Counted from the stretch's first letter, positions 10,160 to 23,366 are shown. The stretch: DNA of 64,000 nucleotides from Hemicentrotus pulcherrimus (GCA_003118195.1 BEXV01000096.1:51635-115634); one strand, 5' to 3'. The notes: generated by a model from the letters alone, not told the origin. Made by a program: numbers and translations.

Positions 10160-13000
10160 ACTAGATGAAAGATATAAATAAATGGACAGACTGAGTACAT
10201 CACATAGCGAGTAATATGCATGGTTGTTCATGTTCAGTGATGAATTCACATTCACGAACCACTTCGACATTTGATCTCTGGTCTCGAGTACAGTGGTTTC
10301 CGAGCCAAACCTTTTTTTATACCAGTATGCACTTTTAAACTCCATCATTCGTCTTTGGTATCATAGCTCTCTTCTTATTCGTCTGGAAATTAATGGATTA
10401 GTAAATGAATTTGATGCCAATAGCCTGTGGGTTCGTAACTAATTATGACAAGTCTTCATTTTAATAAAATACCCTGCTCGCATTACACATGACAGCATCA
10501 TCATTAGGAAGGTAAGCTATGCATACAAGTCATGTGCAGAGGGAAGATTTATCGTGGGGCACCCATCTTCCTTTCTCTCTTGTTTTGTCCTTCACAATGC
10601 GATAGGGGCACGTGCCCTCTAACACGTTGCTACACATTTTTTAAAAATATGAATCAGATATAGTTGACCCCTAAGAAAGAGAGAAACAAAGAGGGAAGGC
10701 TATCTTGAATTTATCGTCTAAAGGAAGTTAATAGTTAAAGACATGTGAGTTTTTTTTAATACAGAACGTGGCATTGAACTTGTCAGAAAAGAAGATTGCA
10801 GTTATAATAAGTTTTACTAAATAAAATAGATCTATACCCTTAAAAAAAATTGAAATAAGTTGCATTTCAACTTCAAATAGGCTATGATAAGAGTTAGGTC
10901 CAGACAAGATTTCTATTTAAAATAAAATATCCTGTTTTAATTCAGATGATATCTGAACTTATCACTCGGCAGTCAACAAATCACGAGTTTTTCGCGTATT
11001 TCCTTTCTACAAATGTTATATCCTGGAGAGAAACATCACAAATTGTCAAGATACGTCAACGTTTGAAGTCTAGTCTAGTTTTCTCGTCCAAACTGCAAAA
11101 ATACGAAATGACAAATCTGTCCCCATATACCACCAATGCAGTTAACATAATATCCCATTCACTAGAATTCCAGCAGTAGAAATGTAAAATTTGCCATTTT
11201 GTAAGAAAAGGAGCTTTTGTACGATATCTTCTGTTTTTTCTTTAAAATGTTTTAAGACGATAAATGAACTTTTGTTAACAGCCTTAATCATAATTTTAGA
11301 AAATTATCATCCTAGATGATCTTGATATATATAAAAAATGGGAAAATGGTAAAAAAAAAAAGAAGTTGCCCTGACTGCTCTTTAGAAAATCTAACAGCTT
11401 TACTAAGTATGAGAATGTTTATTTTGTATGAATTTCATATTTCCTTTTATTATTTCTAAGCCATCGGCAAAACATATCAAAATCTATGCCTTAATCCCAT
11501 CAGGAATCTCTTTAATTTGTGTCACTTTTTTGTCATTACCGACCAAAGTCAACACGTGCACATTAACTCCACCCCGCACTCCATAATGTGACCGGTTCAT
11601 CTGTTCGGATGACTTTCAGCCAAATTTCAGTCGAATCTGGCTGATGAACTCACGTAAATCATCATTTTTTTTATCATTCTTCCCGTGGGGTGTCATCGTT
11701 TTAATTACTCATCGCAATATCTGCTGCCTTGGAGTGAGTGCAAACTGAACTGACTCTAATCGCAGCAATCAATCAAACACACAACACTCTCGAGATTGGA
11801 AACGAAAATCACGCGGGAAAAATGTCAGCGGAAATGAGCGAGGAAATTTTTAGATAATCATGCAGGAAAGATTGTGGAAGAATTTTGAATTTCTCGAGGG
11901 GTACATCACATTCGGTATTATATCATAGTGAAAAAATTGTGTCATTTATAACATCCTTCACGTTTCAAACATAACTTTGGGCCACAGTGGGGTATTCAGC
12001 ATAGGGTAATGCCTAGCAGGATGTGTGACCATTTCCTGTTAAAATATAGGCTAATGACAATATCTACAACCTGCAAAGGTAAAATCAAGCAGGGCTGACA
12101 AAAGATATACTAAATTATGAATCGATTCGATTAGGGATCAATTAGATAATTATCTCAACAAGAATTTGATTCAACAATAAAAAAATAGGGGAAGAAAAGA
12201 TTGAGAGAAAATGTACTCTCCTTTGTGTGGGTGGGTTTAGTAATTATCGAGATGAGTGACCAGGTGAAATGATTTATGGAGCATGAATTGGAATGAGGCA
12301 AAACTACTGTCCATCTGATCCATTCTGACTGTTTATACGTGTCTATGATCAGGCTAAGCATGAGCTACGTCGTGTAAATACAACATTAATCAAAATAAGG
12401 TTCAAGCGATTTGGCTCTTTCTAAACCAGTGCAGCATATAATGATTAGAACATAGAAGGATAGAACATGAAGGAAAAAAACGAGTCACATTTTTTAATCA
12501 AAGGGGTCAAACGGTGCTGCAATTTTGTCATTTATCTTCATCGTACTTTTGAATTTAGGCATTTTCGAGTATCTTCGTCAATGAAATATCATATTTTAAC
12601 AAATTCAATAACCGGGAAATGCAAATTACTTTATATGCTGGAAGTACTTAAGCCTAATTTCACACTGGTACACCTTTCCCTTCTCATAATAGCCGGACAT
12701 GTCAAATTCATTGGTTCGTTATTATTCAACGTTTATGCATTTGTCAGTTGTCAACGTTGTCATCTTGTGGTATCGTTGGCTAATTGTTTGGGCGCCGTTT
12801 TAATTCAATTACTGGAGTAATATTGATTGTGATACCACCCATTCTAATAGGGGAAAGTAATCATTGGGGTTTGTCATAATTGGTCTCTAATTCTATAACC
12901 GTCTTTTAAAAATGAACGTGAACTAATCTGAATAGGCCTAAGCATTACTAAACGCCAAATCCACAGGAATAAGAAAATGGCCTGGGAACATTTAAAGGTA
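10160..13000. other. Unannotated noncoding stretch
   Basis: AT-rich DNA. A GC-moderate patch at 11,500-11,880 holds CACGTG, homeodomain-type TAAT/ATTA words and GCGGGAAA (11813-11820) and could be a regulatory module, but nothing decisive is visible. The plus-strand frame at 12467-12820 (117 codons) is within chance length and unrecognised. Confidence 0.45.
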
Positions 13001-13002
13001 TT

Positions 13003-13004
13003 CA

Positions 13005-13038
<34 letters not shown>

Positions 13039-13077
13039 CCCCCTCTCTCTCTCTCTCTCTCTCTCTATCCCTCTCTT
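13003..13077. repeat. (CT)n microsatellite
   Basis: A near-perfect CT tract with one CCCCC interruption, about 75 bases. Confidence 0.97.
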
Positions 13078-13089
13078 TGATACCCAAAT

Positions 13090-16000
13090 TAATGCTTTAT
13101 GTAAGGGTTTACCGGGTAATGTTGAAGGAATATGGTACAAATCTGCTATTACTTCGTAAGTTACATGTAACTCCCATGGAATAATATCAAAATTAATATC
13201 ATATGGCATGGTATTGTAGGAGAACTTCTAAAAGGAAATCAACAATGAAAACTGTCTGTCTAATAAGATGAATTCGACACATTTTTAATTTGTTTTATAT
13301 CTGATGTTTGGGTTTTTGAGGAAACCAAATTGTTGTTACCCAAGGAAATTTGTATTTGTCACTAAAACCTTGACTTTGACTTGCACTAAATTTCTTATAC
13401 TTGTGGAATACACCAAATATAAAGTATCAATGTTTGCAACAACAATAAACCCGTATCGAATCCTTAAACTCTGATCAAATGGAATAATGTCGCTTCGCCT
13501 TGTCTTCTAAATTCAAACATTGAAAAAGAAAGCATATTTTATCACGATAAACATGACATAGTGATACGTTGGCCTGATGCAAAGACTTACAAAATTTGAA
13601 TTTGCGGGTTAGAGAGCGATCACTACGATCAATACCGATCCATCATCGTTGTTCTTTAATTGGGTCGAGCGTAAATAACGGAAATTAATCGAGGAAAGCA
13701 TTTTGAACGAATTAGCTAGTAGTCTGCTGATCGAATTTGGAAAAAACGAGGGCTTTTTAAATTTCCGACGAGCAAGTTCAAGCACATGGAAAGTTGTTTT
13801 TACTTGACGGTCTTACGTTTAAAGATGCCTTTTTGGGACCGTTTTTAGCACTTTATGTGTACACATTAAATTGTTAAGAGTTCGTATCTATTTTAAATGT
13901 TGTTATTTTGTAATTGACTCCCAGATTTAAATGATAGTATCAATAACAATGGTGATAAGCTTAGACTATCTGACACTGAATATTTTGAAACAGATGAAAC
14001 ATGGTTTAATGATTTTGTGATGATCAAAGCTAATGTTGGTGAACATATTAGTTTCATATCAATATATTTTTGGTTGTTTATTTTGTCCTTTGATGTAACA
14101 TTTCACCCCTCTACCTATCTCTCCCATCTCAACTCAAGATCAAATATTCACACGTACATGCCACGATGGTCACTACAGTGCTATATTTTCTAGCTGAATA
14201 GAACTAGCGCCATCTCTCAACTTACCGAAATGTCCAATTTGTATATTGTCTGTGTTTTTCGATGACAACAGTATATTATCGATATGATAAAATGTAAAAT
14301 ATTCGCTTTCAATCATTGAAGTAAACTTTCTTGTGCATACTAGATGTTGTACAAATTTCTGTAGCTTTTTATGAGTATGGATGGTACGAGCCTTGGAGGT
14401 ACAGAGAAGAATTAAAGAATGGATGTCAGAAGATATCCTCCAAACACCTATCAATAAACGCATAGAATAACAAATGCTTTTGAGATGATGAGATAAGGTG
14501 GAATAACCAACAGATAGGCATCTCACATTGTTTGGATGTTGAACTTCTTCGCATTATGGGACATTCTTTTGCCAATCACTCCGGACAGCCATAGGTTATG
14601 TGACTATACAACATTTGTATGACAGAAACGCTCATTATTCGTCCATTTCTTTTGCTTTGCGCCATAGTTTTATTCAACATTTCTGTAGTTCAGTCTTGTA
14701 TCAGCCTTTTACACTAATGTTCCTTTCTTCGTCAATACACGATTGGATGTTTACGATGATTGGCATGTCTCTTTGTTCTATATAATCCTTCAGTTCAATA
14801 TAAAGTATTTCGTTTCACATCTTGAATCAAAACTAGAGCAGACCACGTCCAGATGCAGACGATAGAGAGTTCATTTTTCGGCGCCAATATTTGCGATAAA
14901 GAATAATCGTCTGCTGATCGTTATCGTGACACCATAATACTCAACTGATGTACGCAGTGTTTCTACTTCTTTTCCATCTATATTTTTCAGCACTGACTTA
15001 TGATCGGATTAAGGTTCAAAAGTTTTTGCTTTTAAATCAGTCTGCGTCACACCAGACATTCATGTAATTTACTTAGAACTCATGTCGAACCCCAAAATGT
15101 GATAAATGATCACATGATCACATCACATGATCGTCATGTTGGACAACACAATGTGGATATAACATGAAGAAATGTCAACAGGATATTATCGCGATCACGA
15201 AGATGAGATTTGTCTCCTGCCCTGGTCGTCAACCTCACAAACTTTCATAGTAACTGGCGCCAAATTATGAAATCATAAAACCATGTATTTAATGGTAAAA
15301 TAACATTTTCAAGAAGGTCACTATAGTTTCAAGCTGCAAATGGAATGGAAAGAAGGAAGACTGACCAAACATTTCGTGTTAAAAAATAAGAATGTTAAGG
15401 TCATTATTTATTTTGGCAAATAGATTTTAGCGTTAAGCAGTATATTATTTCCCATCATTTTCAGGCCTACAAAGCTTATTAAAAAAATTAATCAAAAATG
15501 ACGATCGATGACAGAAAGGTCCGATATAGCATTCTATACGAGCCGAACAAACACACAAATTAACAAACAACTCATATAAAAAAAAATGGGAGGCACCTGG
15601 AGGCTGTTCCAAAGACTGGAGCTGTTACTATAAGGACAAACCATTGATATTACCTTTAAGAACCAGCCCATATACCCACTACTTGCCTATACGAAGTAGA
15701 ACCTGCCTAAAAATGTCAAAGTATAAGCGTGATTCGCTCCTCTTTCATGGCCCATCGTGTCCCAAATTTCCCCCTCAAACCTGATCAATCATCACGGTTA
15801 CCGTTAGTCGTTATAATCTCACATTTTCATCTCGACTTCCAAATTTTCCCCTCCGTATTTCTGTGTTTGGTTGGTGGCTTTCAATCATCGAGGCAGGATC
15901 AAATGATTAGCATTAACCTTGACGTAAAATGGCGAGAAACTAACTGTAGGAGCGACAAGTTCCAAGTCCCTAGAAAATAAATCACACTATTATACTACTC

Positions 16001-16210
16001 TATATTTTGCAAGAAAATACGTACTTGTGACGAAAGCATCTACTCATGACAGATCCAAGTAGTCATCGAATATATATTATATGTTAAGATATTAAGAATA
16101 AAGCGTACACGTGTTGAGATCACATGGAAATATTAGTACTCTTTCCAGTTTTGCTTGAATGGTATACTAACTAGTAAACGATAGTTCTCTATTAAATACA
16201 ATTTTAACAG
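13090..16210. other. Unannotated noncoding stretch
   Basis: No gene can be supported. The notable items are a 117-codon minus-strand frame at 14173-14526 with an internal GTAAGT donor, and a pair of M-box motifs at 15110-15130, both described in the findings. Confidence 0.5.
15110..15130. promoter_or_regulatory. Paired TCACATGA M-box motifs
   Basis: TCACATGA occurs at 15110-15117 and again at 15123-15130, 13 bases apart, inside a cluster of CACATG/CATGAT words. TCACATGA is the M-box/CLEAR-type E-box favoured by MITF/TFE bHLH-zip proteins. Binding is inferred from motif and spacing only. Confidence 0.25.
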
Positions 16211-16218
16211 ATCAACTT

Positions 16219-16288
16219 GTCTGTAAGCTGTAATGTGTTTGTCTGTAAACTGTAATGTGTTTTTGAAAAAAAATTGTATTGTGTTTTT
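16219..16288. repeat. Three-copy tandem repeat, 22-24 bp unit
   Basis: Units at 16219-16240, 16241-16264 and 16265-16288 share the core TGTAATGTGTTT. The first two differ at one position over 22 bases and the third is diverged and A-rich. The frames across it encode repeat peptides and are not credible genes. Confidence 0.75.
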
Positions 16289-16586
16289 GAAATATGCAGA
16301 CATTTTAATACAAAGCGGTTTCAGCAATGATTATAGCTATAAAGTAATAAATATTAATACACTGATGTCACTGCCATACAATGAACAGTCTAAAAGAATG
16401 AAACAATGGAAATATATTCGCTGACATGTAGAATTATATTCGTACTAAACCCTCAAATCGTATCTCGTTGACAGATCCAAAGAAAGTTCACAGCCGAAAG
16501 TTCTGGATTTTCATTCTGCAAACAATGAATTATTATTCTCTTCTTTATTAGGCCTTGTTTAATATTCTTCGAAAAATGACTGGGAG

Positions 16587-16664
16587 CGTTTTCGCGTGTC
16601 GACCTTGTCGTTTACACGCGCGCTCGCTTGACGTGCAACAACCATACCGTGTAACGGGGTGACG
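16587..16664. promoter_or_regulatory. CpG-dense patch
   Basis: Thirteen CpG dinucleotides fall in 78 bases, far denser than the surroundings. The patch includes an inverted repeat CGCGTGT / ACACGCG with a 14-base loop. A short unmethylated CpG patch in AT-rich DNA can mark a promoter or enhancer. No exon with clear splice sites is attached, so function is open. Confidence 0.3.
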
Positions 16665-16689
16665 ATAGCAAGGGTTACTAGCTAGGCTT

Positions 16690-18520
16690 TAGCAACAGAA
16701 AAGTTTGAGAAGAAGTTAGTAAAATTTAAAAAATATGTAAACACTAACCGAGGACTAAGATATGTCAAATTTTTTATGTAAAAGTGATTTACATTTCTTT
16801 CATTGTTAATTGGTATATAATCAGATAGGCCTATCAAAAGGGAATTTTAAACTGCCATGAAGTAGATAATAGACATTGTGCACCAAACAGAGGAAACTTA
16901 TAAAAGAGAGGAGGTGGGGAATTCTTAATCACTCAGATAAAAGTCAAAATATCTCGACCTTAAATGAACCGACGACTGGTACTAGAGTCTATCATCGAAA
17001 ATGACAAGGAGTAATTTAGCTGGTCGAAGAGCGCAGACGTGACTTCGAATGAGAGGCGGTCGATGAACCTATACCAAATGTCAGGTCAACTTTAAAAGTT
17101 TCCAATTAGTCATTCCTTGTGCTGAATTAAGTATGATCTAAACACCATCGGTTGTCTTTCATCGGTGAGAATTGAAATTGATTGGAAATTGAATAATTAC
17201 AGACAATTCTACAAATACAGCTCTACTTGAGGGGAGAGAACATTTTCCAAGTGATGTAGGAGAAAGTTCTCTCCATTAAGTTATGGGTGTAAAAAGTAGA
17301 ATGTGCCTCAGAAAATTAATTAATCATAAGAACTGTTTGATAACGCTATTCCATGTGTTACTTCAGTTCATATACTCAATGGTTATATTTCTAAATCATC
17401 ATAATTCTTTCTTAATCGATTTCTTTTATTTGATTGACAGAAAATTGAAAAGCTCTCAGTTAATTATGAATAATGTGTTTTTTGAAAACATCTGCATATC
17501 TATTTACGACTAAAAATAAACATTTAAGACATAACTTTCGTTGTAAAACCTTTGTGTGTGTGTGTGTGTGTGTGTGTGAAATTTTACACCAAATTAAGGA
17601 TGATTAATATCATTATTTTTCATTTCTTACAAAGATGGCACTTGTATATAAAGCAACATAATGTTTGGAAGAAGAAAAAAAAAAGTCGAAAAAGAGACTT
17701 AACCTTTTTACTCTTACTATGATTTTGAATAAACTTTTGTTTTGTTTGTTTCGGTCCCCAATGTGTAATGCTATGTTTCGTTTGGTTTTATTTCCACGAA
17801 CGATGGCGCAGGAAGACAACGCACTTAGCAAGCTAGGAGCATGTTCCGAAACGTGTAAAACAATCACTTAGAAAAAGCTTTCTGATTCTCTCTTAGCTTA
17901 CCTATCGTCTGCTCAAATAGATTTGATTTCTGCTCTTGTTTTCCCGCTCTACTTACTGCCCACGTGACAAGCATTCAGAATGGTCGTTTGTCTCTGTTCA
18001 TTGTACCCACAGAGGAGAACAGTATTAGGGGGATTTTGTTTTGCAGGTGAATTCTCCTGATACATCAAAATCGAAATAGGCTCGTTGAAAATGAAACAAA
18101 ATGATGACTGTAGCTATATTTTCAATTTGCATTTATTCTACGTGTTGCATCAATCAATCCAATACATGATTCCATATTCTTACATATCTCCATATCTCTT
18201 GTTGTTTCCTTCTCTATCCAGGGTACTGAGTTTGACAAGCTTCGTGGATGTTTCTGAACATAGATGAATTCGCGTGAGAGATCGAACTCGTTGTCATGCT
18301 GGAGGCAATCTACCTATAGCTCTGTCATCATCTGTCACGTCCGCGCTACCGTCCCGTCAAACATTTTCCATTTCCCCGCCATTCCAGTAGACTCGATCAA
18401 AAAACTAGAGGCTAAAATTGTCAAATTTTGTTACTTTTTTGGGATCGTATCTTTGATGAATTTTTTACATTCCTTCCTTCACTGACTGAAGTATGTTGAA
18501 TAATGCTATTTCCCGTTAAC
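16690..18520. other. Unannotated noncoding stretch
   Basis: AT-rich DNA with a (TG)13 tract. A splice-acceptor-like sequence (CTTCTCTATCCAG) ends at 18221 and is followed by short open frames. Nothing further can be supported. Confidence 0.45.
17553..17578. repeat. (TG)13 microsatellite
   Basis: A perfect TG dinucleotide tract of 13 units. Confidence 0.97.
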
Positions 18521-18524
18521 TATG

Positions 18525-18814
18525 TGATTTGGAAATACTATCTGTTTTGGGTTTAAACAAATTCTACATAAACTATGCCGAAAGAAATGTCAGAAATAAA
18601 GGAACACACAGTAATTTGAGCCACACATGCATCGATAAATAAACATTAGGAAATATGCTGTATAGATCTATCGACTTGGGATAAATGAAAGACTTAAACT
18701 TTAAAAGGTTTACTTTTGTTTTTCATGCTCGGATTATTATGCCGCTCTCTGATGCAGGAAGTATCACATCATATTTGTTAGATTTGTTTTGCTGAACAAT
18801 ATTCCCACTTTACA
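18525..18814. repeat. 290-bp direct repeat, copy 1
   Basis: This block is repeated immediately downstream after a single N. The two copies are both exactly 290 bases and differ at three sites, here 18578, 18579 and 18591. It contains no gene. Confidence 0.97.
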
Positions 18815-18815
18815 N
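18815..18815. other. Single N at a contig junction
   Basis: One unknown base sits exactly between two near-identical 290-base copies. That is the expected trace of two overlapping contigs or haplotypes joined end to end without merging. Confidence 0.9.
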
Positions 18816-19105
18816 TGATTTGGAAATACTATCTGTTTTGGGTTTAAACAAATTCTACATAAACTATGTGGAAAGAAATGTAAGAAATAAAGGAACACAC
18901 AGTAATTTGAGCCACACATGCATCGATAAATAAACATTAGGAAATATGCTGTATAGATCTATCGACTTGGGATAAATGAAAGACTTAAACTTTAAAAGGT
19001 TTACTTTTGTTTTTCATGCTCGGATTATTATGCCGCTCTCTGATGCAGGAAGTATCACATCATATTTGTTAGATTTGTTTTGCTGAACAATATTCCCACT
19101 TTACA
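18816..19105. repeat. 290-bp direct repeat, copy 2 (likely assembly duplicate)
   Basis: Same sequence as 18525-18814. The three differences (18869, 18870, 18882) all lie within 14 bases near the start of this copy, as expected from low-quality sequence at a contig end. A genuine recent tandem duplication cannot be excluded without reads. Confidence 0.9.
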
Positions 19106-19267
19106 AAGAAGATGTCCTGATTAATGGGACTATATTTCTACTTGTAAAATGGAAACATCGGTGATTTGTGCAATCAAAGTGTGGTAAATTGCTTTGCTGG
19201 ATAAGATACGGTAACATTTGGAAAGGACAGTATATATCCGGATCTATCTTGTTGCAAGTGACTGAAC

Positions 19268-19333
19268 ATGATTATGGTACGGGTAACTGCTCGTGACGTC
19301 ATATCAACGGGACCACTCCTATCGACAATCACA
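19268..19333 (+). CDS. Possible short first coding exon (hypothetical)
   Basis: An ATG at 19268, with A at -3 and an in-frame TGA two codons upstream, opens a 22-codon frame beginning MIMVRVTARD. It runs into a consensus donor, CACAG|GTAAGC at 19333/19334. The protein is unrecognised and there is no signal peptide. The same stretch contains a full CRE (TGACGTCA, 19294-19301), so it may instead be promoter or 5' leader. A second strong donor (GTGGCG|GTAAGT) lies near 19790, downstream of the Kozak-like ACCACCATG at 19749. No matching downstream coding exon was identified. Confidence 0.18.
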
Positions 19334-19919
19334 GGTAAGCTTAAATTCATTTATTGGTTTTTGTTTTTAATAGCTCAGATTCAAATTAATTTTTACATTT
19401 CCACTTAATATGTATTATCATATTTTGTCATTCAAGGCACTTATTTGATGCAGAGGCGTCTGTCTTAAGGAACATACATGACATGGCTCAAGAAACATTT
19501 TCATTTGACCTTTCATTGACTTTTAAATTTAATGTCCATCTTTATTATGATAATAAGATGGAACCAATATCTCTATGAAGAAAACCCTTGAGAAAATATG
19601 AAAAGAAAACATTGCAAGGTCGCAGGTCTGTTTCTCAATATTTTGATACCTCAGAGGGGTCAAATTGGACCTTTTCCTGCAATTTTTTTGTGTTCACCAT
19701 CCATTGGTCATAACGAAATGATATCTTCTAAACCATATTCAGTGAGGACCACCATGCTATATCACTGCTGGACCGACGGTATGGTGGCGGTAAGTCGCAC
19801 ATTAGAAACGGTAGGGGTTCTGACCGCACGTTATAACCTTCTTCACCACAGTTGTCGCGGTTTTGTCATACGCGTTATTATCCTCTTGATATTTTGAGGA
19901 CGCAGTAGGGTGCTAACTT

Positions 19920-22900
19920 CAGCGTGATTTCTCGTCAACATGACTGAATACAAACACCATGACGGCTACATGTTACATACCAAATGCATGAGTGTGATGA
20001 TGTTTTAGTAACACTTTCATTTCTGCCACGGTAACATGAAATGATGATAACTAGGTAGAAACAGTTTATATTTCGGATGAAAATTGACAGCGTGCGGTCA
20101 AAAGACTACATTGGAATCGTGTCAAACGGGTGAGAATGCTGATTATGATGATAATTTGCCAAAGGGCTTTTCTTGAAACTCGTGATTCCGTCCTTTGAAG
20201 GTTGTTGATTAGGTTTAAAACAAATGAAAGCATACAAAATTGCTTCATATCGAGTTAAAGGTATGAATAAGCACACACTGACACACATACACCAACAATA
20301 ACAAATTAAAATAAAATATTTGTAACAGGATGATGAAACTGGTCAGCTTAGTGAATAAGTGGTTGCTTGGGTACAAAAATCGAAAGGTTTTTGACTTGAC
20401 CAATAAGAACGCAAAACATTTTTTTGATGAAAATAATAATAACGAATGCGTTCTCACCTAAGTGTTGATCAATATAGTGCGTAATATCCATAATATATAA
20501 ACGTAATATTTATGCTTCCTTGAAAGAATGGGGAAAAAATATTGCCTATTTTGAGAGTTTCATTTCCACTCTAACTCTGAGAATAAGAACCAGGAATTCG
20601 ATTGCAGTCTCATCACGGTTTTCCTGATAGTGACCTAATTTTGAACTTGTTACATCCATGTCGGAGCAGACGACACGGTCAGGCGATAATTAATCGCATC
20701 AATCTTCATTATTCTCTTTTCCCGCCAAATATGGCTGTAACTTGTGCAGGGTTCCCCTCTTCGTATGTACAGATGGATTGAAGCGACCTTTTAATGATTA
20801 CCTTTCTCTCAATTCGTGGGCCTGTGACGTAGAAACGGACGTTATTTTCAGGCATCGGTATATTATGTCAAGAGTTGATCAACAACTTGGAGAAAAAATG
20901 AATTATCCATTTAACACCTACGAGCTTCAAACGTTATACGAATTTATTATTATAGTTTTGTTCACCTACGACATGTCTTTGTTTCTAACTAAAATTAGCC
21001 ATTTCTTTTACCCGCGTTTTCTGGGTCATCCAATAGAATTTTAGTCTGATTTTGATTCATTTTATTTCAGCTGTTTATAGTTTAGATATCATTAAATCTG
21101 TTATTGCTGTTATAACTTACTTTGTAATGGAAAAAGAATGGGCATGCCTCTAATCATCCCCTTTCTCTTATTGAGTCGACACCAACATCAACGCTAGCTC
21201 GCTTTTAATCTTGAGGAAATTCTATTCTTACCTGTGTGATAGTTGCCCGTCATCATTATGCCTAGGCGTTGGCCACTACGATGTAGGAACAGGAGTTATG
21301 GTTAATTGGTATTCTACTTTCATTACCGGTGAATATCCGATTCTGAATTTAGAGTACATTATATCTCCAAATTACTTTCAAATGACTACTTGTTTATTCA
21401 ATGTTAAATCAAAATCAATGTTGAATCAAACAACCTTTTTTGTTAATGTCATTTTTCATGAAGGAGATGTTGAAAGAAACCATATGCGTATAAAAGCCTA
21501 TATAACCACTTTCAAACTACGGTTATGCTATATACATTGAGTACACAAGAGAAATGTGCTCTATCGTCATAATCGTTGAGTTCATGTGACCCGCTTTTAA
21601 ATTTTAGACAAGAAGCAAGGGTGCTTGAAATGTAATAACACAACACTAAATTTGTATTATTAAGGACTGAGACTTAATACCAACCCATGCCACCAAAATG
21701 AATGCTTTACATCATATTTCGTGGAAACATACTTCTGGATGTATATGGATCATCTTTGAAACAATATAACAAGTCTTATTCATTTGTTTTCTACCTGTGC
21801 AATGCTCATTGCATACAGACAGCCCTGGTATGTCTGTGGTCGTGAATGCAACTCTTAAAGAGTGGTTTTTACTTTGAGCGCGCCAAAAGTTAAGTGCGAA
21901 GAGAGCGAATCTTCAATTACGGTGATCTCAATTTGGAGTAAAACGATTGACTGTCACCTGGATAAAAACAGACAGAACTAGAGCGAAACAACATTCAGTT
22001 AATTACTTTCTATATCTTCATTCTTTCTTTCCGAGGTCTTGCGAGATACAGTGCACAAGGCAGTAATTACGGGTGAGAAATTACCGGACATTTGGGTCAT
22101 TAATAAGAAAAGTGATATGAGTCAATGAGGTGACTATCAGACGTTTGGCCTATTTATCTTCCATTAAAGTGTAACATTATCTCTCATGTTTAGATAGGAT
22201 CGATGCTTTCTATTTAGTGAATTGAATTATGACGGCATCTATACTGAAGCTGGGTCAAGTATCGCTTAAAGCCAGGAGGATGTTGCTTTTCCTAGAACAC
22301 ATCGGCTCAATTCCCACCTCCATGCATCATTTTGTGTCAGTCTACAAAATTCGATAGTGTACCATCAACGACTGATTTTCAATAAATAAAACGATGTTTG
22401 TTTAATTTCTTTGACGTGAATGCAAAAATATACTTTCCCTCATTGTATAAATCATAATACATAATTGAAAATCAGTATTGCACGCTTCATTAATGGTTCA
22501 TAGTTGTACAGGGGTAAAAATTAAAAGACGAACTATAAATCATTAATTGACAATGGCAGGTCGTTGACCTAAATCTCATTCATTAGCAACCAAAACCTGT
22601 ACCATCTTAATGTCTGCTGTAAGATATCGTCAATCTGAGCTTACTCAAGCGAACATCTCCTCCAGACGTTGACTTCTATCGATAAAATTCTGACATCAAT
22701 TTCCCGCTCTTTCTGGTTGTTACCCACAGGCACTTCCTTGTAACATCCTAGTACAACTTCCCGATACTAGTTTGAGCTTGCTGTCGAAGTTTCGTTCTTC
22801 CCATTATGTCTGGTGGCCATTCGCTTACTCACTCTCATTCATCAGTTATACCATGGACCTACTATGGTTTTACAGAGAGCTAAAGTGAAGAAAGGAAGGG

Positions 22901-23330
22901 GTTATTCATTGACATGACAACAGGAGAACCAACTATTCTCTTTCCATGTCAGTTTTGATTTCCCCCTTTATTTTCAAGTCAAGTTGAAAAGTTTGGTGAA
23001 AATGTGTATGCACTTTCCTAAGAATACAGTGCTAGTGTTCATTGTATAAGGGAAACTTATCACCATGTATATTTGAATAAAGTGATTTTTATTTTTAAAG
23101 TGTTTACGATGCTAAACTACTGTTGAGTAATTAATGATTAGTTATCAGTGACGTAACTAGGCCTGGCAGACACACCTATACCCTTTCATGCTGCTTTGCT
23201 ATCGTACCTAGTCATGAAGGACAATGACCTTTCATTTAGAAAGGATGTTCCCGCCCTTTTTTGGAATTATATGCTTGTTCTTACAGTATGTGTATGTAGA
23301 TGTCGTACATCCTCCCACATATTACCTGTC
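19920..23330. other. Unannotated noncoding stretch
   Basis: AT-rich DNA with frames of chance length only. It contains a second full E2F consensus (TTTTCCCGCCAAAT, 20717-20730), a strong minus-strand donor (CACACAG|GTAAGA) at 21236/21235, and TACCATGGACCTA at 22849, a 13-mer also present at 1690. Confidence 0.45.
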
Positions 23331-23331
23331 G

Positions 23332-23366
23332 CCCTTCCCTCTCTCTCTCTCTCTCTCTCTCCCTCC

